The notes under the pieces: generated by a model
Told to the model about the DNA's origin: nothing
What the model saw: the letters and a program-made list of their open reading frames with translations, nothing else
Database searches by the model: none
DNA from: JAWLAT01 sp041395325
Lineage (GTDB): Bacteria; Pseudomonadota; Gammaproteobacteria; Xanthomonadales; SZUA-5
Length of the DNA: 37,319 nucleotides
NCBI GenBank assembly: GCA_041395325.1
Contig: JAWLAT010000041.1
Location: forward strand, 1 to 37,319
Direction of reading: 5' to 3'
Shown here: positions 24,937 through 32,504 of the stretch, in pieces
How the letters are laid out: every line of letters starts with the position of its first letter
How positions within the stretch are numbered: the first letter of the stretch is position 1
Made by a program: the position numbers and the translations under genes

Positions 24937-25553
24937 ACGGGGAGTGGGACTCCAATCTTTTTGATGCGCACGACTATGAGGAACTCGACGGTCTGCTGGC
25001 GGATCTGCCCAGCGAGGACGGCTTGCGCATCGACGGTGCCCAGGGGCTGCTGACGGCGCTGGCGGTAGGCCCGGAGCCGGTGCCGGCCGAAGACTGGCTG
25101 CCGCTGGTCCTCGGCGAAGATCCGGAACTGCTGCGCTTCGACGGGGTCGACCAGTTGCTGGCGATGCTGCGACGGCTGCAGGCCAACGTGATGCAGGGTC
25201 TGGAACACTTTGCCTTTGAGCCGGTCTTTCTGCAGCACGACGAAGACGGCGAGTTGCAGATCGACCCGGGCGGCTGGTGCGAGGGTTTCTCGATCGGGGT
25301 GGATCTGTTGTCCGATCGCTGGGAGCCGCGCTTGCGCGACGACCCGGCGCTGCTGGAACTGCTGGCGCCGATCATGCGGCTGGGCGTGGATGCCGGCGTC
25401 TTCGAAGCCATCCGGCGGATCGATCTGCCGCCGCTGGATGAGGAGGAGCGCGACGCCATCATCCGCACGCTGCCCGCACGTCTGCTGGACCTGCGGCAGT
25501 ACTGGGACGACAACGGAGAACGGGACTATGCGACACCCACCTCGCTGCACTGA
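24933..25553 (+). CDS. UPF0149 (YgfB/YecA-like) family protein
   Basis: A 206-aa acidic protein of the UPF0149 family. It matches the helical core LDGLLADLPSEDGLRIDGAQ followed by GLLTALAVGPEPVPAEDWLP, then a segment with GWCEGFSIGVDLL. Starting with GTG at 24933, it overlaps the xth stop by 4 bp and is therefore translationally coupled. The last 26 bp also encode the start of the next gene. Family members have no settled biochemical function; some YgfB proteins affect gene regulation, and YecA-type relatives carry a SEC-C zinc motif, which is absent here. No signal peptide or membrane segment. Confidence 0.85.
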   Translation: MNGEWDSNLFDAHDYEELDGLLADLPSEDGLRIDGAQGLLTALAVGPEPVPAEDWLPLVLGEDPELLRFDGVDQLLAMLRRLQANVMQGLEHFAFEPVFLQHDEDGELQIDPGGWCEGFSIGVDLLSDRWEPRLRDDPALLELLAPIMRLGVDAGVFEAIRRIDLPPLDEEERDAIIRTLPARLLDLRQYWDDNGERDYATPTSLH

Positions 25554-26595
25554 TCGCGCCTGGCGCCGACCTTCGAGCGTGGTGGCAGCACTGGCCTGGC
25601 TGTGCGTCATTGGCGCAATGCCGGTTTGGGCGACCGAACCCGTCCTGCTGATTCATGGCGGAGCCGGCACCATCCTGCGCAGCGATCTGGACGCGGTCAC
25701 CGAGGCGGCGATCCGGGCGGATCTGCAGACGGCGCTGCGGGCCGGGGCCGAGCAGTTGCGATCCGGTGCCGACGCCGACGCGGCGGTGATCGCCGCGATT
25801 CGGGTGCTGGAGGAATCGGCCCGTTTCAACGCCGGCAAGGGTGCCGTCATGGACGCCGAGGGCGGCCATCAGCTCGACGCGGCGATCATGCGTGGCTGGA
25901 ATCGGCAGGCCGGCGCGGTGGCCGGGCTGCGGCAAACCCGCAGTCCGATCCAGGCGGCGCTGGCCGTCATGGATCACAGTCCGCACGTGCTGCTGACCGG
26001 GACCGACGCCGATGCCTTCGCCACCACCCAGGGTCTGGAGCAGGTCAGCAACGACTGGTTTGACACTGACTTCCGACGCGGCCAGTGGGAACGCTGGCGG
26101 GCACAGCAGCAGGAGACCACGGCGGCGGTCCAGTCGGGCAAGCTTCCCCTCTCATACCTTTACGGCACCGTGGGCGCGGTTGCTCGCGATCGATCCGGGC
26201 GCCTGGCTGCAGGCACTTCGACCGGCGGCATGACCGGCAAGCGCTGGGGCCGCGTCGGTGATGCGCCGATCATCGGCGCCGGCACCTGGGCCGACGGCGG
26301 CTGCGCAGTCTCGGCAACCGGTCACGGCGAGTACTTCATTCGCCTGGGTGTTGCTCAACGCATCTGCGAACGGGTCGAGTTTCAGGGTCGCTCGATCGCC
26401 AGCGCAGCCGATACCGTGATCGGCCGCGAGCTGACCGAGCTGGGCGGCACCGGCGGGGTCATCGTGCTTGGTCCCACTGGCGAGCATGCGCTGCGCTTCA
26501 ACACCGAGGGCATGTATCGCGGCTGGATCGATGCCGACGGCCGCATCGGCGTGGCGATCTACGGCGACGAGGACGCGGTGGAGGTTCAGCCGTGA
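25528..26595 (+). CDS. Secreted isoaspartyl peptidase/L-asparaginase (Ntn-hydrolase)
   Basis: A 355-aa precursor of the plant-type asparaginase/isoaspartyl aminopeptidase family, which removes isoaspartate residues from peptides after autocleavage into two subunits. The conserved LLIHGGAGTI opens the mature protein, and YGTVGAVARD carries the expected nucleophile Thr214, with GTSTGGMTGKRWGRVGDAPI downstream forming the active site. The first 36 residues are a signal peptide (SSVVAALAWLCVIGAMPVWA), so it should work in the periplasm. The ATG at 25528 lies inside the end of the UPF0149 gene (26-bp overlap) with GGAG 9 nt upstream. Its stop overlaps the next gene's GTG by 4 bp. Confidence 0.92.
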   Translation: MRHPPRCTDRAWRRPSSVVAALAWLCVIGAMPVWATEPVLLIHGGAGTILRSDLDAVTEAAIRADLQTALRAGAEQLRSGADADAAVIAAIRVLEESARFNAGKGAVMDAEGGHQLDAAIMRGWNRQAGAVAGLRQTRSPIQAALAVMDHSPHVLLTGTDADAFATTQGLEQVSNDWFDTDFRRGQWERWRAQQQETTAAVQSGKLPLSYLYGTVGAVARDRSGRLAAGTSTGGMTGKRWGRVGDAPIIGAGTWADGGCAVSATGHGEYFIRLGVAQRICERVEFQGRSIASAADTVIGRELTELGGTGGVIVLGPTGEHALRFNTEGMYRGWIDADGRIGVAIYGDEDAVEVQP

Positions 26596-27191
26596 AATGG
26601 CTCGGGCACTGGGCGGCGCTGCTGGGTCTGCTGACGCTGGCATCGACGGCGCAGGCCGGGGTCGTCTACAAGTGCCGCAATGACAACGGATCCATCGGCT
26701 ATCAGGAGCAACCCTGCCGGCCGGGCAAGCTGATCAAGAAGATCACCACCGATCCGGCACCAAGAACACCGCCCCCACCGGCGCCCGCCAACAGTCCGAA
26801 GCCGGCCGCACCCAAGCCCGAAGCTCGACCCGCGGCCCCGCCGCCGCCGGCACCGCCGAGCGCACCGGCGCGACCGTCGGTGGCCTACAAGTGCACCGAC
26901 TACAAGGGCGACAGCTATTACTCGGCCAGCCTGCAACCGCGCCGCCACAATGTGCCGTTGTACGCACTGGAGCAGCCGCCTCCGCTGCCGCCTGGTAGCG
27001 CCCTCTCGCCCGAGGCGCGCATCTGGGTCGAAGACAGTTGTGTCGAAGTGCCCGTTCGCGAAGCCTGCAACTACTACGATGAGCAGTTGCAATTCATTCT
27101 GGCGCAGCAGCGACGCAAGGTGGGTGATGCCAACAAGCTCGAGTATGAGCGCAAGCGGCTGACCGCCATCCGCAACAGCCGCTGCCCCTGA
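26592..27191 (+). CDS. DUF4124 domain-containing secreted protein
   Basis: A 199-aa protein with a signal peptide (GHWAALLGLLTLASTAQA), then a DUF4124-like segment (VVYKCRNDNGSIGYQEQPC) with two cysteines, a Pro/Ala-rich linker at about 53-95 and a second, similar segment (VAYKCTDYKGDSYYS). The C-terminal part adds further cysteines (EDSCVEVPVREACNYYDEQ) and a short helical end. It starts with GTG at 26592, overlapping the stop of the asparaginase gene (GTGA). Function unknown; DUF4124 proteins are small periplasmic or outer-membrane-associated proteins. It ends the xth operon, 9 bp from the convergent MFS gene. Confidence 0.85.
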   Translation: MKWLGHWAALLGLLTLASTAQAGVVYKCRNDNGSIGYQEQPCRPGKLIKKITTDPAPRTPPPPAPANSPKPAAPKPEARPAAPPPPAPPSAPARPSVAYKCTDYKGDSYYSASLQPRRHNVPLYALEQPPPLPPGSALSPEARIWVEDSCVEVPVREACNYYDEQLQFILAQQRRKVGDANKLEYERKRLTAIRNSRCP

Positions 27192-27200
27192 AATCAACGC

Positions 27201-28592
27201 TCAGGCCAGCTCGCGCGCGCCGCGCCAGCCGGCCGACAGGCCCATCAGAACCAGCAGCAGAGCCACGCCCAGCACGATCTGAAAGGCAATGGCCGGCGCC
27301 GACTCGACCCAGCGACTGAACAGCAGGCCCGCCATCGCAGTGACCATCGCGGTGAGCAGCGCATCGGCCAGTTGCAGCGCGGAGGCGCCACGTCCTTGAG
27401 CATCGGGTGCCGAGAGTGCCAGTACCAGGACGGAGAGGCGCGGAAAGACACTGCCGATGCCGAGGCCACAGAACAGCATGCCGGGTATCGACCATGCCGC
27501 TGGGGCACCGCTCGCCACAGCCAGCAGCGGCAACATGCCGATCGCCATCAAGGCAATGCCGGCGACCAGACCCCAATGTTCCGGATAGCGCTCCGCGTAG
27601 CGGGCCTGCCATTGTGAGCCGGCGGCCCAGCTCAACGCGCCGACACTGAGTGCCAGCCCGGCCTGGGTTGGCGTCCAGCGTTGCTGCGACTGCAGCAACA
27701 AGGGCAGATAGATTTCGATGCTGGCGAATGCCGCGGCGATGAGCCCACGCAGCGCCACCACCGACGGCAGTCCGGGACGCAGTCGCAGACTGCCCGGGGG
27801 CAACAAGGCTTGCGCCGAGATGGCGAGCGCGATCAGCACAGGGAGCAGTCCCCAGCCCTGCCACCAGCGATCGGCCCAAGGCAGCAGCAGTGTGGACAGA
27901 CTGGCTACGGCAGCCCAGCCCATGGCGCGGTGATCGGACGCCTGTGGTCGATGCATGGAGGCATCGACGCTGATGCGTTGCAATGCCGGCCACAGCAGCC
28001 ACAGGCAAGGCAGCGCCAGCGGTGGTACCGCCAGGAAGACCCAGCGCCACCCGGCCAGATCCACGATCAATCCGGTCAGCACCGGCCCGACCAGGGCGGG
28101 CAGGACCCAAGCGGCCGCAAAGAGCCCGAACATGCGCGGATGCAACGCCGGTGGCAGCGCGCGGCCGACAAAGGCGTACAGCGCGACGGCCTGCAGGCCG
28201 CTGCCAAAACCCTGCAGCAAGCGACCGACGACCAGACCGCCGACGCCCTGCGCCAGGCCGGCCAGCAGCAGGCCGAAGACGAAGATCGCCAGTCCCCAGC
28301 GCAATGGTCGGCCGGGCCCATGGCTGTCGCTCTGCAAGCCGCCCAGAACCATGCCGAGCAGTGCACCCGCCATGGCCGCGGCAAACACCAACGGGTACCA
28401 GCGAGTTGCCTGCAGCGCCTGCATCACCACCGGCATGGCGGTGTTCACCGCCAGGGCCTCGAAGGCAAGCAGGGAGACCAGCGCCAGAATGCCGATGGCC
28501 AGTGGCGCGTGGCGGGCATCGAATAATCGGGGAACGACGGGCGGATCGATGACCGCCGTCAGCCCGACGGCGGGGAGGTGGACTTGCGACAT
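27201..28592 (-). CDS. MFS drug/efflux transporter, probable SoxR target
   Basis: A 463-aa major facilitator protein with about 14 hydrophobic spans, in the DHA2-like drug:proton antiporter group. Visible marks are an MFS motif A-like loop after the second span (GGLQSDSHGPGRPLRW), VVGRLLQGFGSGLQAVALYA and GPVLTGLIVDLAGWRWVF (motif C-like). The ATG at 28592 follows the SoxR-type promoter at 28621-28651 by about 30 bp on the minus strand. This makes it the likely main target of SoxR here, exporting redox-active or toxic compounds. Actual substrates are unknown. It is convergent with the DUF4124 gene. Confidence 0.88.
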   Translation of the reverse strand: MSQVHLPAVGLTAVIDPPVVPRLFDARHAPLAIGILALVSLLAFEALAVNTAMPVVMQALQATRWYPLVFAAAMAGALLGMVLGGLQSDSHGPGRPLRWGLAIFVFGLLLAGLAQGVGGLVVGRLLQGFGSGLQAVALYAFVGRALPPALHPRMFGLFAAAWVLPALVGPVLTGLIVDLAGWRWVFLAVPPLALPCLWLLWPALQRISVDASMHRPQASDHRAMGWAAVASLSTLLLPWADRWWQGWGLLPVLIALAISAQALLPPGSLRLRPGLPSVVALRGLIAAAFASIEIYLPLLLQSQQRWTPTQAGLALSVGALSWAAGSQWQARYAERYPEHWGLVAGIALMAIGMLPLLAVASGAPAAWSIPGMLFCGLGIGSVFPRLSVLVLALSAPDAQGRGASALQLADALLTAMVTAMAGLLFSRWVESAPAIAFQIVLGVALLLVLMGLSAGWRGARELA

Positions 28593-28620
28593 GCTTGACT
28601 CCGGGTAGCGGGGTCGGCGC

Positions 28621-28651
28621 AGACTAGGAGCTCAACTTAAGTTGAGGTCAA
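28621..28651 (-). promoter_or_regulatory. SoxR-type promoter with operator palindrome
   Basis: On the minus strand TTGACC (28651-28646) and TAGTCT (28626-28621) are -35 and -10 boxes 19 bp apart, the overlong spacer typical of MerR/SoxR-activated promoters. The spacer contains the perfect 16-bp palindrome CTCAACTTAAGTTGAG (28631-28646), resembling the SoxR box CCTCAA-N6-TTGAGG. It drives the MFS gene; the soxR ATG lies 8 bp from the palindrome on the other side, so SoxR may also control itself. Confidence 0.85.
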
Positions 28652-28653
28652 GC

Positions 28654-29118
28654 ATGAGCGAGAAGGCGCCGGGCAGAAGGCCCTGGCTATCGGTGGGCGA
28701 GGTCTCCAGACGCAGCGGCCAAAGCGTGGCGAGCCTGCATTTCTACGAACGGCGTGGCCTGATCAGCTGCGAACGCTCCAGCGGCAATCAGCGCCGCTAC
28801 CGACGCGATGTACTGCGGCGGCTGGCCTTCATCCGGGCGGCGCAAGAGGTCGGCTTCAGTCTGCGCGAGGTGACCGAGGCATTGGCCACGCTGCCCGACG
28901 GCCGTACCCCGAACAAGGCCGATTGGGCCAGGCTGTCGCGGCAATGGCAGGAAACCCTGGATCGGCGTATCCGCGCGCTGCAGGCCTTGCGCGACCAGCT
29001 GACCCAGTGCATCGGCTGCGGTTGCCTGTCGCTGCGGGCCTGCGGTCTGTACAACGCCGAGGACCGGCTGGGCGAACAGGGGCCAGGCGCGCGGCGGCTG
29101 CAGTTCAATCCGGATTGA
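28654..29118 (+). CDS. soxR: Redox-sensitive transcriptional activator SoxR
   Basis: A 154-aa MerR-family regulator, the same length as E. coli SoxR. The N-terminal helix-turn-helix and wing (WLSVGEVSRRSGQSVASLHF, then YERRGLISCERSSGNQRRY) are followed by the dimer helix and the cluster site CIGCGCLSLRAC. Its cysteines fall at positions 119, 122, 124 and 130, exactly as in E. coli, so a [2Fe-2S] sensor is expected. Oxidation of the cluster by redox-cycling drugs would activate the divergent MFS promoter, whose SoxR box lies at 28631-28646. The ATG at 28654 is used; an in-frame start at 28642 would lie inside the operator. The gene ends inside an 18-bp palindrome shared with the convergent glycosyltransferase gene. 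Confidence 0.95.
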   Translation: MSEKAPGRRPWLSVGEVSRRSGQSVASLHFYERRGLISCERSSGNQRRYRRDVLRRLAFIRAAQEVGFSLREVTEALATLPDGRTPNKADWARLSRQWQETLDRRIRALQALRDQLTQCIGCGCLSLRACGLYNAEDRLGEQGPGARRLQFNPD

Positions 29119-29120
29119 AC
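29103..29120. repeat. Perfect 18-bp palindrome holding two opposing stop codons
   Basis: GTTCAATCCGGATTGAAC is its own reverse complement. It contains the last four codons and the TGA of soxR on the plus strand (TTC AAT CCG GAT TGA) and, on the minus strand, the same codons and TGA of the glycosyltransferase gene. Both proteins therefore end in FNPD. It may act as a bidirectional termination signal, although it has no T-run. Confidence 0.9.
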
Positions 29121-30304
29121 ACCAGGTGCAGCAACTCGGTGCACAGCTGATCGGCCAGCGCGTCCCAGTCCAGATCGCCACGCTGGCTGCGTCGCCACGC
29201 GCGCAGGGCCGCCTCGGCGTAGGCCTGTGGCTCATCCCGCCAGCGAGTCAGGGCCCGTGCCAGGTCCTGCGGTTGCACGTCCACCATGGTCAGCGGTGAT
29301 CCCCACCACCGCACCGGGCTGGCCGGCAGCCGTTCGGCCGCGTCGCCCCACAGTTCGGCCAAAGCCAGTTGATCGGGCAGGATCTGTGGGACGCCGCAGG
29401 CCGCATGCTCGAAGCTGACCAGACCGAAACCCTCACCGTAGGCGGTGTTCACGCCGACTGCGCAGGCGTTGTACAGGCCCGCCAGTTGCGTATCGGTCAC
29501 CACCCCTGGCTCGCGTGGGTGACGCAGCAGCCAGGGCTGCAGTTGCAGCTCGGTCACCAGATCATCGAGGCGTTCACCCAGTTCCGGTTCGGCGAAGGCG
29601 TGGTGCAGGCAGAGCCGCACATCGTCGCGCCCGCGGGCGAAGCGAGCGAATCCCTCCAGCGAACGCCGCAGATGCTTGCGTGGATCCGGCCGAGCCGCGT
29701 TGAGCACAACGAAGGCCGGCTCGGGCAGATCGAACCAGGATTGAGCCAGGCGCATGCGTTGCCCGAGCAAATCGGAAGCAGCCAGGTCCAGCGCCGGTGT
29801 AAAGCGCCGACGATCAACACCATGGCCGAGGACGCGAACCTCGCAGGCGGCCACTTCACGCAGGTCAGCCGCGGCCGTTTGGGTGTAGGTGTACAGGCGC
29901 CTGAAGCCACCGAGTTCGGCCAGCGCTGCCGCGGGCGGATCGCGTCCGTCCAGCGGCAGATAGCCGACCATCGGGACCGCGTGCTGCTGAGCCAGTTGCG
30001 CGAGTTCGCGGTTGTAGTGGCTGAGGTACCAGAGGTCGTTGAGGGCAAACAGCGCGTCGGGACGCAGATCGGGCCAGTGATCCCGCAGCCAGATCGCCCC
30101 GACGATGTCGCCGCCGTGGACGTTGGTCGGTAGCACGCGTGCGCCCGATGGGTGATCGATGGCAGGCCCGTCGTAGCCCACACCCAGCCAGGTCACCGAG
30201 AAATGACTGGCCAGTTCCGGCAGCAGCGCTTCGAGCACGCGGGTAAAGCCGGTACCCGGCCGGTACCAGCCGCACAACAGCAAATGGGGCCTTGAGGTGC
30301 GCAA
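29105..30304 (-). CDS. GT-B fold glycosyltransferase (family 4-like)
   Basis: A 399-aa glycosyltransferase of the GT-B, retaining type. The C-terminal nucleotide-sugar site is visible as GEGFGLVSFEHAACGVPQI, with the EX7E motif, preceded by LNAARPDPRKHLRRSLEGFA and a segment ending in TDTQLAGLYNACAVGVN. The N-terminal domain (LLLCGWYRPGTGFTRVLEAL) forms the acceptor half. There is no signal or membrane segment, so it acts in the cytoplasm; donor and acceptor are not predictable. It lies downstream of the collar cluster, separated by two hairpins, and overlaps soxR tail-to-tail by 14 bp. It might glycosylate surface polymers or the collar proteins, but that link is only positional. Confidence 0.88.
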   Translation of the reverse strand: MRTSRPHLLLCGWYRPGTGFTRVLEALLPELASHFSVTWLGVGYDGPAIDHPSGARVLPTNVHGGDIVGAIWLRDHWPDLRPDALFALNDLWYLSHYNRELAQLAQQHAVPMVGYLPLDGRDPPAAALAELGGFRRLYTYTQTAAADLREVAACEVRVLGHGVDRRRFTPALDLAASDLLGQRMRLAQSWFDLPEPAFVVLNAARPDPRKHLRRSLEGFARFARGRDDVRLCLHHAFAEPELGERLDDLVTELQLQPWLLRHPREPGVVTDTQLAGLYNACAVGVNTAYGEGFGLVSFEHAACGVPQILPDQLALAELWGDAAERLPASPVRWWGSPLTMVDVQPQDLARALTRWRDEPQAYAEAALRAWRRSQRGDLDWDALADQLCTELLHLVFNPD

Positions 30305-30310
30305 GGGACT

Positions 30311-30363
30311 GCGGTCGGCTGACCGCGACTGCGGGCCAGGCCCAGTGAGGACTGGCCCGCAGT
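30311..30363 (-). terminator. Tandem hairpins after the collar cluster
   Basis: Two perfect hairpins directly follow the stop of the hypothetical gene at 30370 on the minus strand: ACTGCGGGCCAG/CTGGCCCGCAGT (30328-30339 and 30352-30363, 12-bp stem, 12-nt loop) and GCGGTC-GGCT-GACCGC (30311-30326). They probably end or attenuate the collar operon before the glycosyltransferase gene. There is no T-run, so the mechanism is uncertain. Confidence 0.6.
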
Positions 30364-30369
30364 GGAGCG

Positions 30370-30912
30370 CTAGCGGCCGCTGAGCTCCGATGGGGTGTAG
30401 ACGGTCTGACCGTTCACATCCATCGGCAGCAGTTGCAGGGTCAGGATCGGTCCCACGGCGGGCTGGCTGATCTGACTGGCCTCAAAGCCCGGCAGGTCGA
30501 GATTGCCAAGCACACCCACCAGCGCATACGAGTAGGTGCCCAGACTGCCGCAGTTGAGCTGCAAGCCCACCTGCTCGACGCGACGAAGCTCCCGCCCGCC
30601 GCCATTCTGGTCGATGAACTGGAACAAGGCCCCCTGCGGCGGGTTGTTCAGACCAACGCCCAGCGTGTTGACGATCAGGATGTGGTTGGTGTCGTTGTAG
30701 GCGCTCAAATCCGGCACCGTGCTGCAGTCCGAGGCGGCCTGGGTCTGGTTGAACACCACCTGCAAGGTGGTTCGGTCGATGACGACGAACCAGAACACCG
30801 GTGCGCTGGGTTGCTGGGTGAGAATGTTCTTGCCAATGGCAATCTGGCCCCAGACGTATTCATTGCCAAGGCTGCTGACGACGGTCAGTGGGACGGGCAG
30901 TGCTGCGGACAT
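30370..30912 (-). CDS. Hypothetical protein of the tail-collar cluster
   Basis: A 180-aa protein that I do not recognise. It starts MSAALPVPLTVVSSLGNEYV without a signal peptide and looks beta-rich (FWFVVIDRTTLQVVF, HILIVNTLGVGLNNP, YSYALVGVLGNLDLPGF), with two cysteines. The ATG at 30912 has GGAG a few bases upstream. It follows the first collar gene by only 16 bp and precedes strong hairpins, so it is the last gene of that operon. The clustering suggests that it works with the collar proteins, for instance as a partner or cap, but this is inference. Confidence 0.65.
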   Translation of the reverse strand: MSAALPVPLTVVSSLGNEYVWGQIAIGKNILTQQPSAPVFWFVVIDRTTLQVVFNQTQAASDCSTVPDLSAYNDTNHILIVNTLGVGLNNPPQGALFQFIDQNGGGRELRRVEQVGLQLNCGSLGTYSYALVGVLGNLDLPGFEASQISQPAVGPILTLQLLPMDVNGQTVYTPSELSGR

Positions 30913-30928
30913 GATGATCTCCGAAGGC

Positions 30929-31447
30929 TCAGCTGCGTGATGGATACAGACCCACCAGGGCGATGATGAAGTTCATCACCAGAAAGGGCTGCAGGTTGTT
31001 GTGGGCCTGGCTGCCGCCGGCCGAGGGCAACGCCTGTTCGGCCAGAGGGACCAGATTGGTGGCCGTCGTCCAGGCGTTGATCGAGGAACGGGTCATCGAC
31101 CGATTCGACGACGGCGCCTGCAGGTCGGCCGGGTCTTCCGCCGCACGCCAGCTGTGGCTGTGACTGGGGAGTTGGGCCTCGCTCAAGGTGACTGTAGAGT
31201 CGCCTCCGCGCTGACCGAGCCGGCGGTCGGTCAGGCCCGGGCCGCGACCCGGATGCATCGGTGCACGACCCATCAGGTCGGGCAGAGCGGTGGTGGTGCG
31301 GCCGTCGCCGCCGTAGGTGGTTCCGATCAGGCTGAACAAGGCGGTGTTCTGCGAGATCGGCAACAACTGGCCGTCACAAAAGGCCCAGCCTCGCGGTGCG
31401 AAGTTCCCCGCAAAGATTCGGATCTCGGCAATAAAGGGTTCTGACAT
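30929..31447 (-). CDS. Tail-collar (MdpB-like) protein, subtype A1, cassette 1
   Basis: A 172-aa protein of the phage tail-collar/microcystin-dependent family. The N-terminus EIRIFAGNFAPRGWAFCDGQ followed by LLPISQNTALFSLIGTTYGG is the collar domain, ending in a DLMGRAPMHPGRGPGL-type loop. The variable middle holds SSNRSMTRSSINAW, and the C-terminus NFIIALVGLYPSRS is shared by the family. AGGAGA lies at 31453-31458. It is the third gene of cassette 1, 21 bp after the A2 gene and 16 bp before the hypothetical gene. Its closest relative in the window is the gene at 33826. Such proteins form short fibre-like trimers in phages; a role outside phages is not settled. Confidence 0.88.
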   Translation of the reverse strand: MSEPFIAEIRIFAGNFAPRGWAFCDGQLLPISQNTALFSLIGTTYGGDGRTTTALPDLMGRAPMHPGRGPGLTDRRLGQRGGDSTVTLSEAQLPSHSHSWRAAEDPADLQAPSSNRSMTRSSINAWTTATNLVPLAEQALPSAGGSQAHNNLQPFLVMNFIIALVGLYPSRS

Positions 31448-31468
31448 GGGGTTCTCCTGTCGGCGCGC

Positions 31469-31987
31469 TCAGTGACGCGACGGATAGATGCCGAACAGCG
31501 CGATGATGAAATTCACGCAGAGAAAAGGCATCAGGTTCGTATGGGATCGGCTGCCACCCACATTGCTCACGGCCTGGCCGGACAGGTTGGCGCTCTGGAT
31601 GTCCTCGATCCACAGATCGACCGATGGCGAGTTCGCCGGCAGGTTGTCATTGGGTGCGTTGCTGACGCCGGGTCCGGTACTGGCCTGCAGCGGATGACCA
31701 TGGCTGGGCATCTGATTGACGGTCAGCGTGACTTTCTCTTCGCCACCCTTGGCACCCAGACGCCGTTCACTCAGACCGGGGCCATGACCGGCATGAATGG
31801 GGATTCTGCCGCGCAGGTCCGGCAGGCCGAAGGTGGTGCGGCCGTCGCCGCCGTAGATGGTGCCAAGCAGGCTGAACAGGGCGTCGTTCTGCGACACGGC
31901 CAGTAACTGGCCATCGCAAAAGGCCCAGCCTCGCGGCGCAAAATTTCCAGCGAACATGCGGATCTCGCCCACATATGGTTCTGACAT
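31469..31987 (-). CDS. Tail-collar (MdpB-like) protein, subtype A2, cassette 1
   Basis: A 172-aa collar-family protein starting SEPYVGEIRMFAGNFAPRGW and ending in NFIIALFGIYPSRH. The collar domain (FCDGQLLAVSQNDALFSLLG) is complete. The variable middle has NSPSVDLWIEDIQSANLSGQ, a stretch shared almost only with the gene at 34363, which defines the A2 subtype. The ATG at 31987 is chosen, as all collar genes here begin with a short MSEP- or MGQP-like start; the longer frame to 32035 reads into the previous gene. It is the middle gene of cassette 1, 13 bp after the B gene. Confidence 0.88.
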   Translation of the reverse strand: MSEPYVGEIRMFAGNFAPRGWAFCDGQLLAVSQNDALFSLLGTIYGGDGRTTFGLPDLRGRIPIHAGHGPGLSERRLGAKGGEEKVTLTVNQMPSHGHPLQASTGPGVSNAPNDNLPANSPSVDLWIEDIQSANLSGQAVSNVGGSRSHTNLMPFLCVNFIIALFGIYPSRH

Positions 31988-32000
31988 GACGAAACTCCGG

Positions 32001-32504
32001 TCAGTTGCGGGAGGGGAACAGCCCTTGCAGGGCAATGCAGAAATTCAGCGCCAGGTACGGCTGCATGTTGTCGTGCGCCTGACTGCCACCCGTGTTGGTG
32101 ATGGTGCCGGCGCGAACGGACGTCAGCGTTCCGGGGGTCGCCGCCGCATAGAGATTCAGGGCCGCGCCGAGGACGTGCCCGGACGGATCACGCACCGTTG
32201 CATTGCTGCTCGAAGCCATCGCCACATGCGTGTGTTGGGGAATCTCGTTCACGCTCAACGTGTGGGTTTCCTCACCGGATTTCTGGCCCAGCTGGTGGCC
32301 GGTACCGCGGTGCATCGGGGTGCGCCCTCGCAGATCGGGCAGAGCGAAGGTGGTGCGGCCATCGCCGCCGTAGGTGGTGCCCAGCAGGGAGTAGAGCGAC
32401 TGGTTCTGGTTGATCGGGAGAATCTGACCGTCGCAAAAAGCCCAGCCACGCGGGGCGAAATTGAAGCCGACGATTCGGACCTCTGCCAGAAAGGGTTCGG
32501 ACAT
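32001..32504 (-). CDS. Tail-collar (MdpB-like) protein, subtype B, cassette 1
   Basis: A 167-aa collar-family protein. It differs from the A subtypes in having VRIVGFNFAPRGWAFCDGQ (FNF instead of AGNF), NQNQSLYSLLGTTYGGDG, and a middle segment RDPSGHVLGAALNLYAAATP that is shared with the gene at 34894. The C-terminus is NFCIALQGLFPSRN. The ATG at 32504 has AAGGA at 32511-32515, 6 nt upstream. It is the first gene of cassette 1, preceded by a 468-bp AT-rich gap that must hold the promoter. In transcription order the cassette is B, A2, A1. Confidence 0.88.
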   Translation of the reverse strand: MSEPFLAEVRIVGFNFAPRGWAFCDGQILPINQNQSLYSLLGTTYGGDGRTTFALPDLRGRTPMHRGTGHQLGQKSGEETHTLSVNEIPQHTHVAMASSSNATVRDPSGHVLGAALNLYAAATPGTLTSVRAGTITNTGGSQAHDNMQPYLALNFCIALQGLFPSRN

